From JAOZTV01 sp965371805 (GTDB lineage: Bacteria > Acidobacteriota > Aminicenantia > UBA2199), in assembly GCA_965371805.1 (NCBI GenBank), contig CBDUZW010000020.1, positions 1 to 64,000 on the forward strand: a stretch of 64,000 bases of DNA, given 5' to 3'. The position numbers and the translations under genes were made by a program. The notes under the pieces were generated by a model. The model did no database searches. It worked only from the letters and a program-made list of their open reading frames with translations, and had not been told where the DNA came from. Shown here piece after piece: positions 27,780 through 37,698 of the stretch; the stretch's first letter is position 1; every line of letters starts with the position of its first letter.

Positions 27780-29513
27780 TTAATGACCAAATTTTGTACC
27801 TGATGTTATCTCAGATATATTATATGCCTGAGCTCTCATTCCATCTAAATAATTAAGAATATCAACAAAATAAATAGCAGTATCTTTTTTGTAATTTCTT
27901 TTGCTCAGTCTTTCAAAATGAGATAATTTTGCTTCTTTGATGAGTTTTTTTATTCTTCTATTTATTACCTGTGAACGATTCATAAATGTTGTTGCATCAA
28001 CATCTTCTGTAAAAGCTGAAAGTGAATTTTTAAAAAACAGAATGTTTTCATTAAAGATATTTGAAACAGTATTTTTTTCCTCTTCAAATAAAGAGAGGAC
28101 ATTTCTGTCCATTTTTTCAAATATTAATGTTATATGTTCCAGATGATCCGCAAATTTTTCCAGGTTATGAGAAAATGTTAAATAATTTCCAATATTTGTT
28201 GCATCATCAGTTGATAATGAATTTGATGAGAGTGATATAAGGAATTCAACTATTGATCTTTGATATTCGTCAATAATTTTTTCCCCTTTGAACACCTTAT
28301 CAAACAATTTTGTTTTATCTTTGTTATTATTTATTATATCTTGAACTATTAATGAACTTTGTTCAACTCTTTCTGCCATAACCATTAATTCCTTTTCGGT
28401 TTCAATAATGCTTATTGAAGGAGTTTTTATAAGATCATAATCTATGTATGTAAATTTAACTGCATTAGCATTATTTTTTAATTTTGGAGTAGGAATAAGT
28501 TTTACACATATAGAAGCAAGAACAGATATCAGAGGTATAAAGATAATCACATTTACTATATTGAAAAGTGTATGAGCTAAAGCAATATGAGAACTTATAT
28601 ATGGTTTTGTACCTAAAGCTAATCCAAATTCTTTTACCTGGGCACCAGTTGTTATAGTAAGGTTTGAACTCCCAGGCAGTAGGCTTTCAATAATGCCTAT
28701 AAATGGATAAAAAAGAATTAATGCAATTATTACTCCAAGTGTATTAAATAAAGTATGTGCTAAAGCAGCTCTTTTTGCCTGGAAATTACCACCAAGACTG
28801 GCTAAAATTGCAGTGATAGTAGTTCCAATATTCTGACCTAAAAGTAGAGAAATAGCACCTTCGAAATTAAGTAATCCTTGAGAAGCAAGAGCAATTGTAA
28901 TTCCAAGGGTTGCAGAACTTGACTGAACAATAAAGGTTGTGAAAGCACCAATTATAACACCAAGAATTATTGATGAAAAACTGAGTCCATCAACCTTAGT
29001 AAAAAAATCAATAAACCCCTGAGCATCTCTTAAAGGAGCAAATCCCATTTTCATTGTCTGCATTCCTAAAAAGAGTATTCCAAATCCAAAGATTACATCT
29101 CCTATATATTTCCATTTTTCATTTTTAGTAAAGAACTTTATGAAAACTCCAATACCGATTATGGGCATTGCATATTTTACTATCTTAAATGCAACTATCC
29201 AGCCTGTTACAGTTGTGCCAATATTAGCGCCAAGTATTACACCTATGGCCTGTTTCAAAGTCATAAGAGCAGCATTTACAAATCCAACAACCATTACTGA
29301 AGTAGCACTACTTGATTGAATTATTGCAGTTACAAAAAAACCGACTAAAATAGCCATAAATCTATTGCTGGTTAGAATATTAAGTGTCTTGCGTAAGCCG
29401 TTTCCCGCCGCTTTTTGTAGTCCTTCGGACATTATTTTCATCCCCATAAGGAATAATCCGAGACCACCAACTGACTGAAATAAAATTTGTGTCCAATCCA
29501 ATATTTGCTCCAA
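27780..29513 (-). CDS. Na+/phosphate cotransporter (NptA/PhoU fusion)
   Basis: The 577-residue protein has two Na/Pi cotransporter repeats with the QSSSATSVMVVGFVNA and QSSSATLGITIALASQG motifs and GANIGTTVTGW / GQNIGTTITA pairs, giving about eight to ten membrane helices in residues 1-340. The cytoplasmic C-terminal 200 residues are helical and resemble a PhoU-like domain. It imports phosphate driven by sodium, or works in export. It is monocistronic and divergent from the TonB-receptor gene. Confidence 0.92.
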   Translation of the reverse strand: MEQILDWTQILFQSVGGLGLFLMGMKIMSEGLQKAAGNGLRKTLNILTSNRFMAILVGFFVTAIIQSSSATSVMVVGFVNAALMTLKQAIGVILGANIGTTVTGWIVAFKIVKYAMPIIGIGVFIKFFTKNEKWKYIGDVIFGFGILFLGMQTMKMGFAPLRDAQGFIDFFTKVDGLSFSSIILGVIIGAFTTFIVQSSSATLGITIALASQGLLNFEGAISLLLGQNIGTTITAILASLGGNFQAKRAALAHTLFNTLGVIIALILFYPFIGIIESLLPGSSNLTITTGAQVKEFGLALGTKPYISSHIALAHTLFNIVNVIIFIPLISVLASICVKLIPTPKLKNNANAVKFTYIDYDLIKTPSISIIETEKELMVMAERVEQSSLIVQDIINNNKDKTKLFDKVFKGEKIIDEYQRSIVEFLISLSSNSLSTDDATNIGNYLTFSHNLEKFADHLEHITLIFEKMDRNVLSLFEEEKNTVSNIFNENILFFKNSLSAFTEDVDATTFMNRSQVINRRIKKLIKEAKLSHFERLSKRNYKKDTAIYFVDILNYLDGMRAQAYNISEITSGTKFGH

Positions 29514-29604
29514 AATTAAAATTATTTATTTAAAAATTTAATTAATATTTATCAATCTTTATACCCAATTCTACATAAATAATGAGAATAATACAATATA
29601 TTGT

Positions 29605-29633
29605 TTGACATTATTTTTTTTTAAATATACAAT
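29605..29633 (+). promoter_or_regulatory. Promoter of the TonB receptor operon
   Basis: TTGACA (29605-29610), 17 bases and TACAAT (29628-29633) fit a sigma-70-type promoter about 65 bases upstream of the receptor gene, which has TGGAGG as ribosome site. Confidence 0.55.
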
Positions 29634-29698
29634 TTTTTATTACACAGATTTATGATAGACGGCAAATTGCTTTTTAATTATTATGGAGGTATATAATC

Positions 29699-31906
29699 AT
29701 GAAATTAAGATATTTAGTTTTGATTACATTTATTTTAATTACTTTGTCTTTTAATAAAAAGGTAATTGCTCAAAAAACGGAAACTTCAAGAATAAAGCAG
29801 TTATATTCGATGTCTATTGATGAACTGATGAATATTGAAATTATTACTGCAGGAAAAAAATTTGAAAAAATACGTGATATTCCTGCAAGTGTTGTAATTG
29901 TGACTAGAAATGACATTGAGATGTATGGTTATAAGGATCTAAGGGAAATTATAAACCAGATAAACGGAATGTATGTTTCATCAAATCTTGGTATTGATAT
30001 ATATGCTGTCAGGGGATTTACTAAGGGGAAGAGAAATAATTTTGTGATCATGGTCAATAATATTAAAATTACTGATGAGAAGATTCTTACTTTCTATCAA
30101 TTGCCTGTTGAAATGATTGACAGGATTGAAGTTGTCCGTGGGCCAATGTCTGTTATTTATGGTAATAATGCCTTCTTTGGAGCAATAAATATTATAACCA
30201 ATCAAATTGGAAAAGATGAACCGAAAAATTTAACTACAGTTTCTTATGGTTCGTTAAATACTTCAAAAATTTTTGCCAGACTTTCATCCCAATCAGACAA
30301 TTTGAAGATAGTATTAAATCTCTCACTCTTTAAAACAGATGGTGCTGATTTACCACTAAATAAGATGATCACCAAACCTGAGCGTATGGACGAACCTTTA
30401 TTTGGAGGAGAAGAGGGACTGGGGCTGGGTTTACCGGATTATGCAAAAAACACTAAGAATTTTTTATTAAATGATCATAAATATATAAATTTGTCTGCCT
30501 CATTTAACAAATTCAGTTTTAATCTATCTTATATTGAAGCTAAAAATGGATGGTATTATTATTTCCCTTCGTTGGATAAGGGGAGTACTTTTAAAAATAG
30601 AAACACCACTTTTTCACTCAGTTACACTAATGATATTACTGAGACTTTGAAAATAGATGCAAAATTAAGATACTCGAATACTATTTCTGATAATAATTAT
30701 AATCATCTATTTGAGGGTTTCTATGGAAGGGACAATACTATTAACAGTGAATTAGAAGGAGAAATTAATCTATTTTGGCATCTCAAACCAAATTTATATA
30801 TAACTCTTGGTCTTCAATATGAAAATATGACGGAATTTGTAAATGAATCTAATGTTCCAATTGCCGGTATTAATAATGATACACTTTATTATATTGATAC
30901 TGGGGATGATGGCATTACTTATTCCAGCTTTATTCAGGTAGATTATAATCCTTTTTCCAGATTAAAATTAGTGGCAGGTTTCCGGATCGAGCAGATGATG
31001 GGCTATGGATTAAAGATGGTGAGAAACCAGGGCTATTTACCGCCGTCAAATGAGTTTGTCTCTGAGATAAGTGATATTAAAGATAATGGTGAAGTATATA
31101 TAATTCCAAGACTGGCTGCAATATTTCAAATAGATGAAGATAATGTTTTCAAACTTCTTTATGGAAAAGCTATAAAAAGACCTGGTTTTGTGACCATAGG
31201 TGAAGATCTATGGGATATATTTCTTGGAGAGAAGATTGGAGGATATAGCAAACCTGAATTCATTTATACAAGAGAACTGAATTTTCTCTCAACGGTTTCA
31301 AAAAAAATTGCAATTAATATCAGCTTTTTCTGGAATACATTAGAGAATTTGATAATTGAAAGAAATGAAATTGTTGACGACATTCTGCGTGCCTGGCTGG
31401 ATAATTCTGGTATTATTGAAACTAAAGGGATTGAAGCTTCTGTTCTAATAGAACCTGAAAAAAATCTGAATATTGAAATAGGAGGGAGTTACCAGAAGAC
31501 TAAAGATAAAACAAATAATGTTGATGCCTCTTATTCACCAGATTTTACAGGATATTTTAAAATTGGATATAAATATCTCACTAAATATATTTTTTCTTTA
31601 ACTGGAAATTATAGAGGCAGCATGAAACCTTTTTATAGTAGTAATCCAATTCTAAACCAGGATGGATCTCTATCTGGAGATGTTGTTGGATGGACTTCAC
31701 AGGCTGTTCCGGGATGTTTTGTATTATCAACCAATATAAGGATAAAAGAATTTCTATTTAAAGGAGTGTTTCTTAATATAAATTGTTCAAATTTATTAAA
31801 CACGGATATTTATTACCCTGCTTTTTCAATCAATAATGCATGGGCTGATAGAGGTACCTTAGGATATAAAAGAGGATTTTTAATAACTGTAGGTTGGAAA
31901 TTTTAA
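29699..31906 (+). CDS. TonB-dependent outer-membrane receptor
   Basis: A signal peptide (residues 1-25, ending VIAQ) is followed by a SIDELMNIEIITAGKK segment, a plug domain (IPASVVIVTRNDIE, then VEVVRGPMSVIYGNNAFFGA-type region) and a long beta-barrel ending in RGFLITVGWKF with terminal Phe. It is 735 residues. The short MSIDELMNIEI start is typical of receptors that are encoded with YfiR-like proteins. It is the first gene of a three-gene unit; the next gene starts seven bases after its stop. The ligand is unknown, and the unit contains no ABC transporter, so signalling rather than uptake is plausible. Confidence 0.92.
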   Translation: MKLRYLVLITFILITLSFNKKVIAQKTETSRIKQLYSMSIDELMNIEIITAGKKFEKIRDIPASVVIVTRNDIEMYGYKDLREIINQINGMYVSSNLGIDIYAVRGFTKGKRNNFVIMVNNIKITDEKILTFYQLPVEMIDRIEVVRGPMSVIYGNNAFFGAINIITNQIGKDEPKNLTTVSYGSLNTSKIFARLSSQSDNLKIVLNLSLFKTDGADLPLNKMITKPERMDEPLFGGEEGLGLGLPDYAKNTKNFLLNDHKYINLSASFNKFSFNLSYIEAKNGWYYYFPSLDKGSTFKNRNTTFSLSYTNDITETLKIDAKLRYSNTISDNNYNHLFEGFYGRDNTINSELEGEINLFWHLKPNLYITLGLQYENMTEFVNESNVPIAGINNDTLYYIDTGDDGITYSSFIQVDYNPFSRLKLVAGFRIEQMMGYGLKMVRNQGYLPPSNEFVSEISDIKDNGEVYIIPRLAAIFQIDEDNVFKLLYGKAIKRPGFVTIGEDLWDIFLGEKIGGYSKPEFIYTRELNFLSTVSKKIAINISFFWNTLENLIIERNEIVDDILRAWLDNSGIIETKGIEASVLIEPEKNLNIEIGGSYQKTKDKTNNVDASYSPDFTGYFKIGYKYLTKYIFSLTGNYRGSMKPFYSSNPILNQDGSLSGDVVGWTSQAVPGCFVLSTNIRIKEFLFKGVFLNINCSNLLNTDIYYPAFSINNAWADRGTLGYKRGFLITVGWKF

Positions 31907-31913
31907 GGATTAA

Positions 31914-32468
31914 ATGAAAACATTTAAAATACTAATCATATTTTTATTATTGACTCTTCTTAATACTATATCTTTATTTTGTCAAAAAGAAGAATTTATT
32001 ATAAAAACTGCATTAGTTGAAAAATTTGCCAGATTTACCGAATGGCCTGCAAATTCAAATATAAAGGACAGTTCAGAAAATTTTATTATAGGACTTTTTG
32101 GAAAAGCTCCATTAGGCGGCGATATAAAGGGGATATTTAAAAAGCTGAACATAAAGATCAAAGATAAAACTATTGTTTTTAGACAATTTAAAAAAGTTAA
32201 AGATATTGAACCTGTTCATATTCTATTGATCTCATCAAAATCAAAAGTAAAACTAAAGGGAATTCTAAAGTTTACTGCTGATAATCCTACCCTTATAATA
32301 AGTGATAATAAAGGATTCGGAAAAATAGGTGTACATATAAATTTTTACTATGATAAGGGTAGAATTCGATTTGAGATAAATGAAACAGCTGTTCATAAAT
32401 CAAAATTATCAATGAGTTATCTACTATTAAGAGCTGCAAAAATTATAAATAAATGGAAAAAAACATGA
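31914..32468 (+). CDS. YfiR-family periplasmic protein (DUF4154)
   Basis: The 184-residue protein has a signal peptide (MKTFKILIIFLLLTLLNTIS). A YfiR/DUF4154 domain follows, recognisable by KFARFTEWPAN, FIIGLFGKAPLGGDI, VHILLISSKSK, ISDNKGFGKIGVHINFYYD and FEINETAVHKSKL. In Pseudomonas, YfiR binds and silences the periplasmic sensor of the YfiN cyclase. Here the partner gene encodes a sensor kinase that overlaps its stop codon by ATGA, so the same inhibitory role on the kinase sensor is likely. That is inference from domain pairing. Confidence 0.85.
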   Translation: MKTFKILIIFLLLTLLNTISLFCQKEEFIIKTALVEKFARFTEWPANSNIKDSSENFIIGLFGKAPLGGDIKGIFKKLNIKIKDKTIVFRQFKKVKDIEPVHILLISSKSKVKLKGILKFTADNPTLIISDNKGFGKIGVHINFYYDKGRIRFEINETAVHKSKLSMSYLLLRAAKIINKWKKT

Positions 32469-35050
32469 AGTTTAATAAAAGAGACCTCTCTTTAAGGTTT
32501 AAACTTATTGCAATAATTCTTGTGGCTACCTTTCTCGTAACGACGACCGGATTTATTTTTATTATTATAAATGAGATGGATACCCGAAAAGATAATTTGT
32601 CAAATGATATTCTCACAAATACGAAAATTATTGGAGAGATCTGTGTCTCCCCACTCTCATTTAATGATGCTATTGGGGCAAAGGATCTTTTAAAAAAATT
32701 ACTAACCTTACCTGAGGTAATAGATTGTTACATTTATGACAAAAAAGGCAAATTATTTGCAAAAACAGGGAGTTCAGAAAATTATATAGAACGCCCTGAT
32801 ATTGAACTATCAGGAAAGTATATAGATGGAGTTTTAAATATTATTCACCAGATAAAATATAAAAACCTTCATTATGGTTGGATCTTTGTCAGGGCTTCTA
32901 CTCAGAAATATAATCTACAGATTAAAAATTACCTGATTAAAATGTTCTTTGTCTATTTTAGTATGTTGCTTTTAGCTTATTTATTAGCTGATAAACTGCA
33001 GAAAATCATCTCTAAACCAATTTTAGATCTTGCAAATGTAACAAATGAAGTATCAGTGAATCAAAATTTCTCAATTCGGGTTAAAAATGAAGGTTCAGAT
33101 GAGATCGCAGTATTATACGATAGTTTTAACGATATGCTTTCTCAAATAGAAACTAGATCTATAGAAAGGGATGAAGCTGAAAATGAACTTCGTTTATATA
33201 AAAAAATGGTTTCTGCTACGAATGAATCTATGAGCTTTATTGATGTTAATTATAAATACCTTGCAGTAAATGATGCATTTCTTAAATTATTTAATAAAGA
33301 GAGAGAAGATGTTATTGGGTATCATGTCCGTAAAATAGTTGGAAAAGATATTTTTGAAAAAGCAAGTAAAAAAAGGCTTGATAGTTGTTTGAATTCTGGA
33401 GAATTAATTTCTTATAACGGCTGGCTGGAATTTCCGGTTCTTGGGAATAGATATGTAAATGTGAAAAGTTCCCCATATAGAGAAGCAAATGGAGATATTT
33501 CTGGAGTAGTCACTGTATCATCTGATAAAACAGAAAGAAGACTCACAGAGGAGACACTGGATAGAGAGCGGGTCTTTACAGAGAGGGCTCTGGATTCTCA
33601 GATAGATACTTTTTTTGTTTTTGATATAGCTGACAGTAAAGCTATCAGGTGGAATAAAAGATTTAGGGATGTGTCTGGATATAGTGATGAAGAGATCAGA
33701 AAATTAAAAGCTCCTGATGCATATTATTCGAAAGAGGATGTAAAAAAAGCTTCAATTGCAATTGAAGACACATTGAAATATGGAATTGGAAGAACAGAGC
33801 TCTCTCTAATCTGTAAAAATGGTGAAAGAATTCCAACTGAATATTTTGTTTCAATAATAAAAAATGATAAAGGTGAACCACAATATTTTATAACTGTTGG
33901 TAGAGACATCTCAGAAAGAATAAAAGCTGAGAAAGCTATAATAGAAAGTCAAAGGCTTGGAGCAATAGGGGAGATGGCATCTTCAGTGGCTCATGATTTT
34001 AATAATTCTCTACAGGCTATTCTTGGTAATCTTGAACTTGTTATGTTAAATAAAGATATTTCCAATGGATCCATTAAGTATTTAAATACAATAAAAATTG
34101 CAGCAAAGGATGCAGCTTCAAGGATACAATTATTACAAAGATTTGGAGGGAAGAGACAGGCAAAAAGTCAATACGAGCCTATAGATCTAAATGTCCTTAT
34201 AGGTGATGTTATTATACAATCAAGACCTCTATGGAAAGATTCTGCAGAAAAAAAAGGATTATCTATCTCTGTAAAACATAAACTAACAGATATTCCCAAG
34301 ATATTTGGAAATGAAGGTGAATTAAGATCTGTTATATACAATATCATAAAAAATGCGATTGAAGCTATGCCAAAGGGCGGGAAAGTAACACTGACTTCCG
34401 GTAAAAGTGAAAAAGGTGTACATCTAATAATAACAGATAACGGAATTGGAATGGATGAAGAAACAAAGGCAAGAATATTTCAACCTTTTTATTCCACAAA
34501 AGGATTTGAACTTGGAAAAGGTTTAGGAATGAGTGGCGCATACAGTATTATTAGAGAACATGATGGGGATATCTTTATTGAGATGACATCTCCGGGGAAA
34601 GGAACTATAGTTAAAATAATATTGCCTTATACTGATGAAAAAGAAATTATAAATGATGATAATGATATTGTTCATAAAGGTTCTCTAAGATTACTCTGGG
34701 TGGACGATGAAGATATGATAAGAAATTTAGCTAGTGGATATATAGAATCTCTAGGGCATACTGGAGATATTGCATCAAATGCAAATGAAGCTTTGGAATT
34801 GCTGGAAAAAAAAACCTATGATTTAGTAATAACTGATCTTGGTATGCCCGGGATGAGCGGATGGGAACTTGCTGATCAGATCAAGATTAAGTATTCTGGA
34901 AAAATTAAAGTTGCTATTATTACCGGTTGGGGGGATCAAGTTGGTAAGGAAGAGAAAGATTTACATAATGTAGATTATGTGCTGGGAAAACCAATAGAAT
35001 TAAAAGAGTTTCAAAAACTTATTTGGGAAGTTATAAAAAGTCAAAAATAA
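32465..35050 (+). CDS. Hybrid histidine kinase with CHASE8-like sensor, HAMP, PAS and receiver
   Basis: Order along the protein: membrane helix (about 15-37); periplasmic CHASE8-like sensor (about 38-155; TNTKIIGEICVSPLSFND, ATQ-type end); second helix; HAMP; two PAS domains (about 250-480). The dimerisation helix has H510 in SVAHDFNNSLQAI. The ATPase has NAIEAMPKGG, DNGIGM and GKGLGMSGAY. A C-terminal receiver has DDED and phosphoacceptor D791 in TDLGMPGMSGW. The start at 32465 overlaps the preceding stop as ATGA; an in-frame ATG at 32453 is possible but less likely. No separate output regulator is adjacent, so the response may go through the attached receiver to another protein. Confidence 0.9.
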   Translation: MKFNKRDLSLRFKLIAIILVATFLVTTTGFIFIIINEMDTRKDNLSNDILTNTKIIGEICVSPLSFNDAIGAKDLLKKLLTLPEVIDCYIYDKKGKLFAKTGSSENYIERPDIELSGKYIDGVLNIIHQIKYKNLHYGWIFVRASTQKYNLQIKNYLIKMFFVYFSMLLLAYLLADKLQKIISKPILDLANVTNEVSVNQNFSIRVKNEGSDEIAVLYDSFNDMLSQIETRSIERDEAENELRLYKKMVSATNESMSFIDVNYKYLAVNDAFLKLFNKEREDVIGYHVRKIVGKDIFEKASKKRLDSCLNSGELISYNGWLEFPVLGNRYVNVKSSPYREANGDISGVVTVSSDKTERRLTEETLDRERVFTERALDSQIDTFFVFDIADSKAIRWNKRFRDVSGYSDEEIRKLKAPDAYYSKEDVKKASIAIEDTLKYGIGRTELSLICKNGERIPTEYFVSIIKNDKGEPQYFITVGRDISERIKAEKAIIESQRLGAIGEMASSVAHDFNNSLQAILGNLELVMLNKDISNGSIKYLNTIKIAAKDAASRIQLLQRFGGKRQAKSQYEPIDLNVLIGDVIIQSRPLWKDSAEKKGLSISVKHKLTDIPKIFGNEGELRSVIYNIIKNAIEAMPKGGKVTLTSGKSEKGVHLIITDNGIGMDEETKARIFQPFYSTKGFELGKGLGMSGAYSIIREHDGDIFIEMTSPGKGTIVKIILPYTDEKEIINDDNDIVHKGSLRLLWVDDEDMIRNLASGYIESLGHTGDIASNANEALELLEKKTYDLVITDLGMPGMSGWELADQIKIKYSGKIKVAIITGWGDQVGKEEKDLHNVDYVLGKPIELKEFQKLIWEVIKSQK

Positions 35051-35120
35051 ATCATTGTTTATGACTTATAAATTTAATTATTGTCAAAGTTAAATATAAT
35101 CTTTCTTTTCTATTAATATT

Positions 35121-35528
35121 TCAAATATCTTTAATTATTTTTAAGATAACCTTACGGTTTCTCGGGCCATCAAATTCACAAAAATAAATCCCCTGCCATT
35201 GTCCCAAAAAAACCTTACCTTCCTCAATTATAAAGGTCTCTGAAGCAGAAAATAGACTTGACATTATATGTGAAGGGGAATTTCCTTCAAAATGTTTAAA
35301 ATAGCTTTCGTGTGGAAATTTCTTTGATATAAATTCTGTTATATCTGTTAATACTGAAGGATCTGCGTTCTCATTTACTGTTATTCCTGCTGTTGTATGA
35401 GGTGTATAAACCAGAATTATTCCATTTTTTACATTTGAATCTTTAACAAATTGTTTTATCTGATTTGAAATATCTAAAAAAGAAATATACTTCTCTGTTT
35501 TTATATGTATTTCTTTTATTAAACTCAT
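35121..35528 (-). CDS. yjbQ: YjbQ family protein (UPF0047)
   Basis: The 135-residue protein is a single YjbQ domain, recognised by YTPHTTAGITVNENADP, the HIMSSLFSASE stretch and LGQWQGIYFCEFDGPRNRKV at the C-terminus. Members bind metal and are reported to have weak thiamine-phosphate synthase activity; the true role is unclear. Its start overlaps the end of the AMMECR1 gene by four bases (ATGA), so the two are coupled. It converges on the histidine kinase gene. Confidence 0.93.
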   Translation of the reverse strand: MSLIKEIHIKTEKYISFLDISNQIKQFVKDSNVKNGIILVYTPHTTAGITVNENADPSVLTDITEFISKKFPHESYFKHFEGNSPSHIMSSLFSASETFIIEEGKVFLGQWQGIYFCEFDGPRNRKVILKIIKDI

Positions 35529-36079
35529 AAATTCCCCTCGCCGAAAACTATCGCCTGAAAAACTTCAATCTTTACATCCCTTTTCCATTCATCGTGAAGT
35601 AGACCCGCTTTTAAGCAGCCATAGGAGATATATTGCTCAAGGTTCCAACCCTGCTCAACCGGGACTTGAGGCAGGAATAATCCTTTTATATGCCCTTTTG
35701 AAATTATTATTCCGTCTTTACCGATATTAATTGAGTTTATATCAGTGATTTCTTCAGGAACTGTAAGAATAGAAATTTCAATAGTTAAGTGATTAAATTC
35801 TTCGAGGCTAACTTCTGTGAATCTTGGGTCTTCAGTTGATGCAGAAATTGCATTATCGATCACAGCTGAATAGAGAGATGCCATTGGGAGTGGATATCCA
35901 ATGCATCCACGAAGTTCCTTTCCCTTATGTAAAGTAACAAATACACCTCTTTCTTTTTGAAATTTTTCGTTATCAGTTTTTTTTTGTGGTATAGGTTTTT
36001 CTGAAATTTTTGCAATAATTGTGTCTCTTGCAAGTTTTAATAATTCAACCTTCTCTTGCTTGGAATATTCATTGTTCAT
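35525..36079 (-). CDS. AMMECR1-domain protein
   Basis: The 184-residue protein is a single AMMECR1 domain: GVFVTLHKGKELRGCIGYP, AISASTEDPRF and the LPQVPVEQGW region are all present. This domain occurs alone or in the AmmeMemoRadiSam system, but no Memo or radical-SAM partner lies in the window. The biochemical role is unknown. Its ribosome site AAGGAGG precedes the ATG, and the YjbQ gene overlaps its stop. Confidence 0.92.
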   Translation of the reverse strand: MNNEYSKQEKVELLKLARDTIIAKISEKPIPQKKTDNEKFQKERGVFVTLHKGKELRGCIGYPLPMASLYSAVIDNAISASTEDPRFTEVSLEEFNHLTIEISILTVPEEITDINSINIGKDGIIISKGHIKGLFLPQVPVEQGWNLEQYISYGCLKAGLLHDEWKRDVKIEVFQAIVFGEGNL

Positions 36080-36174
36080 TTTGCCTCCTTATATATTTAG
36101 ATCTTTTATATATCTAAAAGGGCATTATAGTAATGCCACTATGATCAGAATAACAAAAAACAATAAATAAAACT

Positions 36175-36468
36175 CTAAAATTCAAAAACTGTATCTTCTG
36201 TAAACCACACAGATTCAAATTTATTTTTCCCAATAAAAACCGGACCTATAAGCTTTGTACAATTTGCCTCTAATATAATCGGATATATTAAATCTATAGA
36301 ATCTTTGTTAAAGGGGATAATTAAAATATCATCAATGACTGGTATATTACCAATAAATTCTCCAAATAAAAATCCTTCTACACCATTTATACCATTTGAA
36401 ATTAAAGATTTATATAGATCAATTTTTTCTTTAACTTTTATAGAAAGATGACAATTCATTATTATCAT
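36175..36468 (-). CDS. Small protein of unknown function in the riboflavin operon
   Basis: The 97-residue ORF has no family that I recognise. Its start overlaps the end of ribBA by four bases, so it is likely real and coupled; an in-frame ATG nine bases further in is a second choice. A GVEGFLFGEFIG stretch followed by IPVIDDILIIPF is faintly like the start of a JAB/MPN fold, but the His-x-His metal motif is absent. The expected last riboflavin gene, ribH, is not here. Confidence 0.6.
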   Translation of the reverse strand: MIIMNCHLSIKVKEKIDLYKSLISNGINGVEGFLFGEFIGNIPVIDDILIIPFNKDSIDLIYPIILEANCTKLIGPVFIGKNKFESVWFTEDTVFEF

Positions 36469-37679
36469 ATATTTTTTAAAATATGTCCCATTTTATCTTT
36501 TTTGGTCTTCATATATTTAATATTTTCTGAAACAGGCGTAATTTCTACAGGTACTCTTTCTGTTATTTCCAGTCCATAACCTTTTAATGCAATGTATTTT
36601 GAAGGATTATTTGTAATAAGCCTTAATTTTTTTAAGCCAAGTGATCTCAATATCTGGGCACCAATACCATAATCCCTTTGATCCTCTGCAAATCCTAAGT
36701 CTAGATTAGCTTCAACTGTATCTCTTCCCTGCTCCTGCAATTTATATGCTTTGACTTTTTCAAGAATTCCAATTCCTCTTCCTTCCTGATTTATTAAATA
36801 TAGGATAACTCCTCTTTTCTCATTATCTATCATTTTCATTGCATATTCCAGCTGTTGGCCGCAATCACATTTTAATGATCCAAAGGTATCACCTGTAAGG
36901 CATTGGGAATGCACTCGCACCAGGGTTGGCTCATCTGTATTTACATCACCTCTTGTTAGTGCAATATGAGCTTCCCCATTAATATCATCAACATAGGTTT
37001 TTATTGTAAATTCTCCATATTTAGTTGGTAACACTGCTTCAGATATTTTCTGAACTAAGGTATCTTTCTGAACCTTATATTTTATAATTTCTTCGGTTGT
37101 AATAATAGGTATATTAAATTTTTCTGAAAACTTCTGCAGATCAGGCATTCTTGACATTGAACCATCTTTATTCATTATTTCACAAATGACACCTGAAGGG
37201 TAAAGTCCAGCTATCCGGGAAATATCGAGCGATGCTTCAGTCTGTCCAGCTCTTGCAAGTACGCCACCTTTTTTTGCTACAAGTGGGAAAATATGTCCAG
37301 GTTTGGCGAAGTCAGAAGATTTTTTATCTGGATCAATAAGAGCTTTAATTGTCTCTGCTCTATCAAATACAGAGATGCCGGTTGTTGTATTCTGTATTAC
37401 ATCTACTGAAATGGTAAATGGAGTTTCATAATTTGAAGTGTTATCTCTTACCATTAAAGGCAGATCTAATTCTGAACTTCTCTCTTTAGTTAAAGATACG
37501 CAAATAAGCCCTTTTCCATGAGTTGCCATAAAATTTACTGCTTCAGGGGTGATTTTTTCTGATGCAATCATCAAATCGCCCTCATTTTCTCTGTTCTCAT
37601 CATCCACAATAATTATCATTCTTCCTGCTTTTAGAACTTCAACAGCTTCAGGTACTGTAATTAATTTATTTTCTTCCAT
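36465..37679 (-). CDS. ribBA: Bifunctional 3,4-dihydroxy-2-butanone-4-phosphate synthase / GTP cyclohydrolase II
   Basis: Residues 1-200 are the RibB domain (IIIVDDENRENEGDLMIASE, HGKGLICVSL, GHIFPLVAKKGGVLARAGQT), making dihydroxybutanone phosphate from ribulose 5-phosphate. Residues 205-404 are the RibA domain with the zinc ligands C260, C271 and C273 (CLTGDTFGSLKCDCG) and the QEGRGIGILEK and NNPSKYIAL motifs, which opens GTP. Both active sites look complete. It lies in the order ftsY-ribD-ribE-ribBA, and all four are close together. Confidence 0.96.
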   Translation of the reverse strand: MEENKLITVPEAVEVLKAGRMIIIVDDENRENEGDLMIASEKITPEAVNFMATHGKGLICVSLTKERSSELDLPLMVRDNTSNYETPFTISVDVIQNTTTGISVFDRAETIKALIDPDKKSSDFAKPGHIFPLVAKKGGVLARAGQTEASLDISRIAGLYPSGVICEIMNKDGSMSRMPDLQKFSEKFNIPIITTEEIIKYKVQKDTLVQKISEAVLPTKYGEFTIKTYVDDINGEAHIALTRGDVNTDEPTLVRVHSQCLTGDTFGSLKCDCGQQLEYAMKMIDNEKRGVILYLINQEGRGIGILEKVKAYKLQEQGRDTVEANLDLGFAEDQRDYGIGAQILRSLGLKKLRLITNNPSKYIALKGYGLEITERVPVEITPVSENIKYMKTKKDKMGHILKNI

Positions 37680-37698
37680 TTTCTTTCCTTATTATAAT

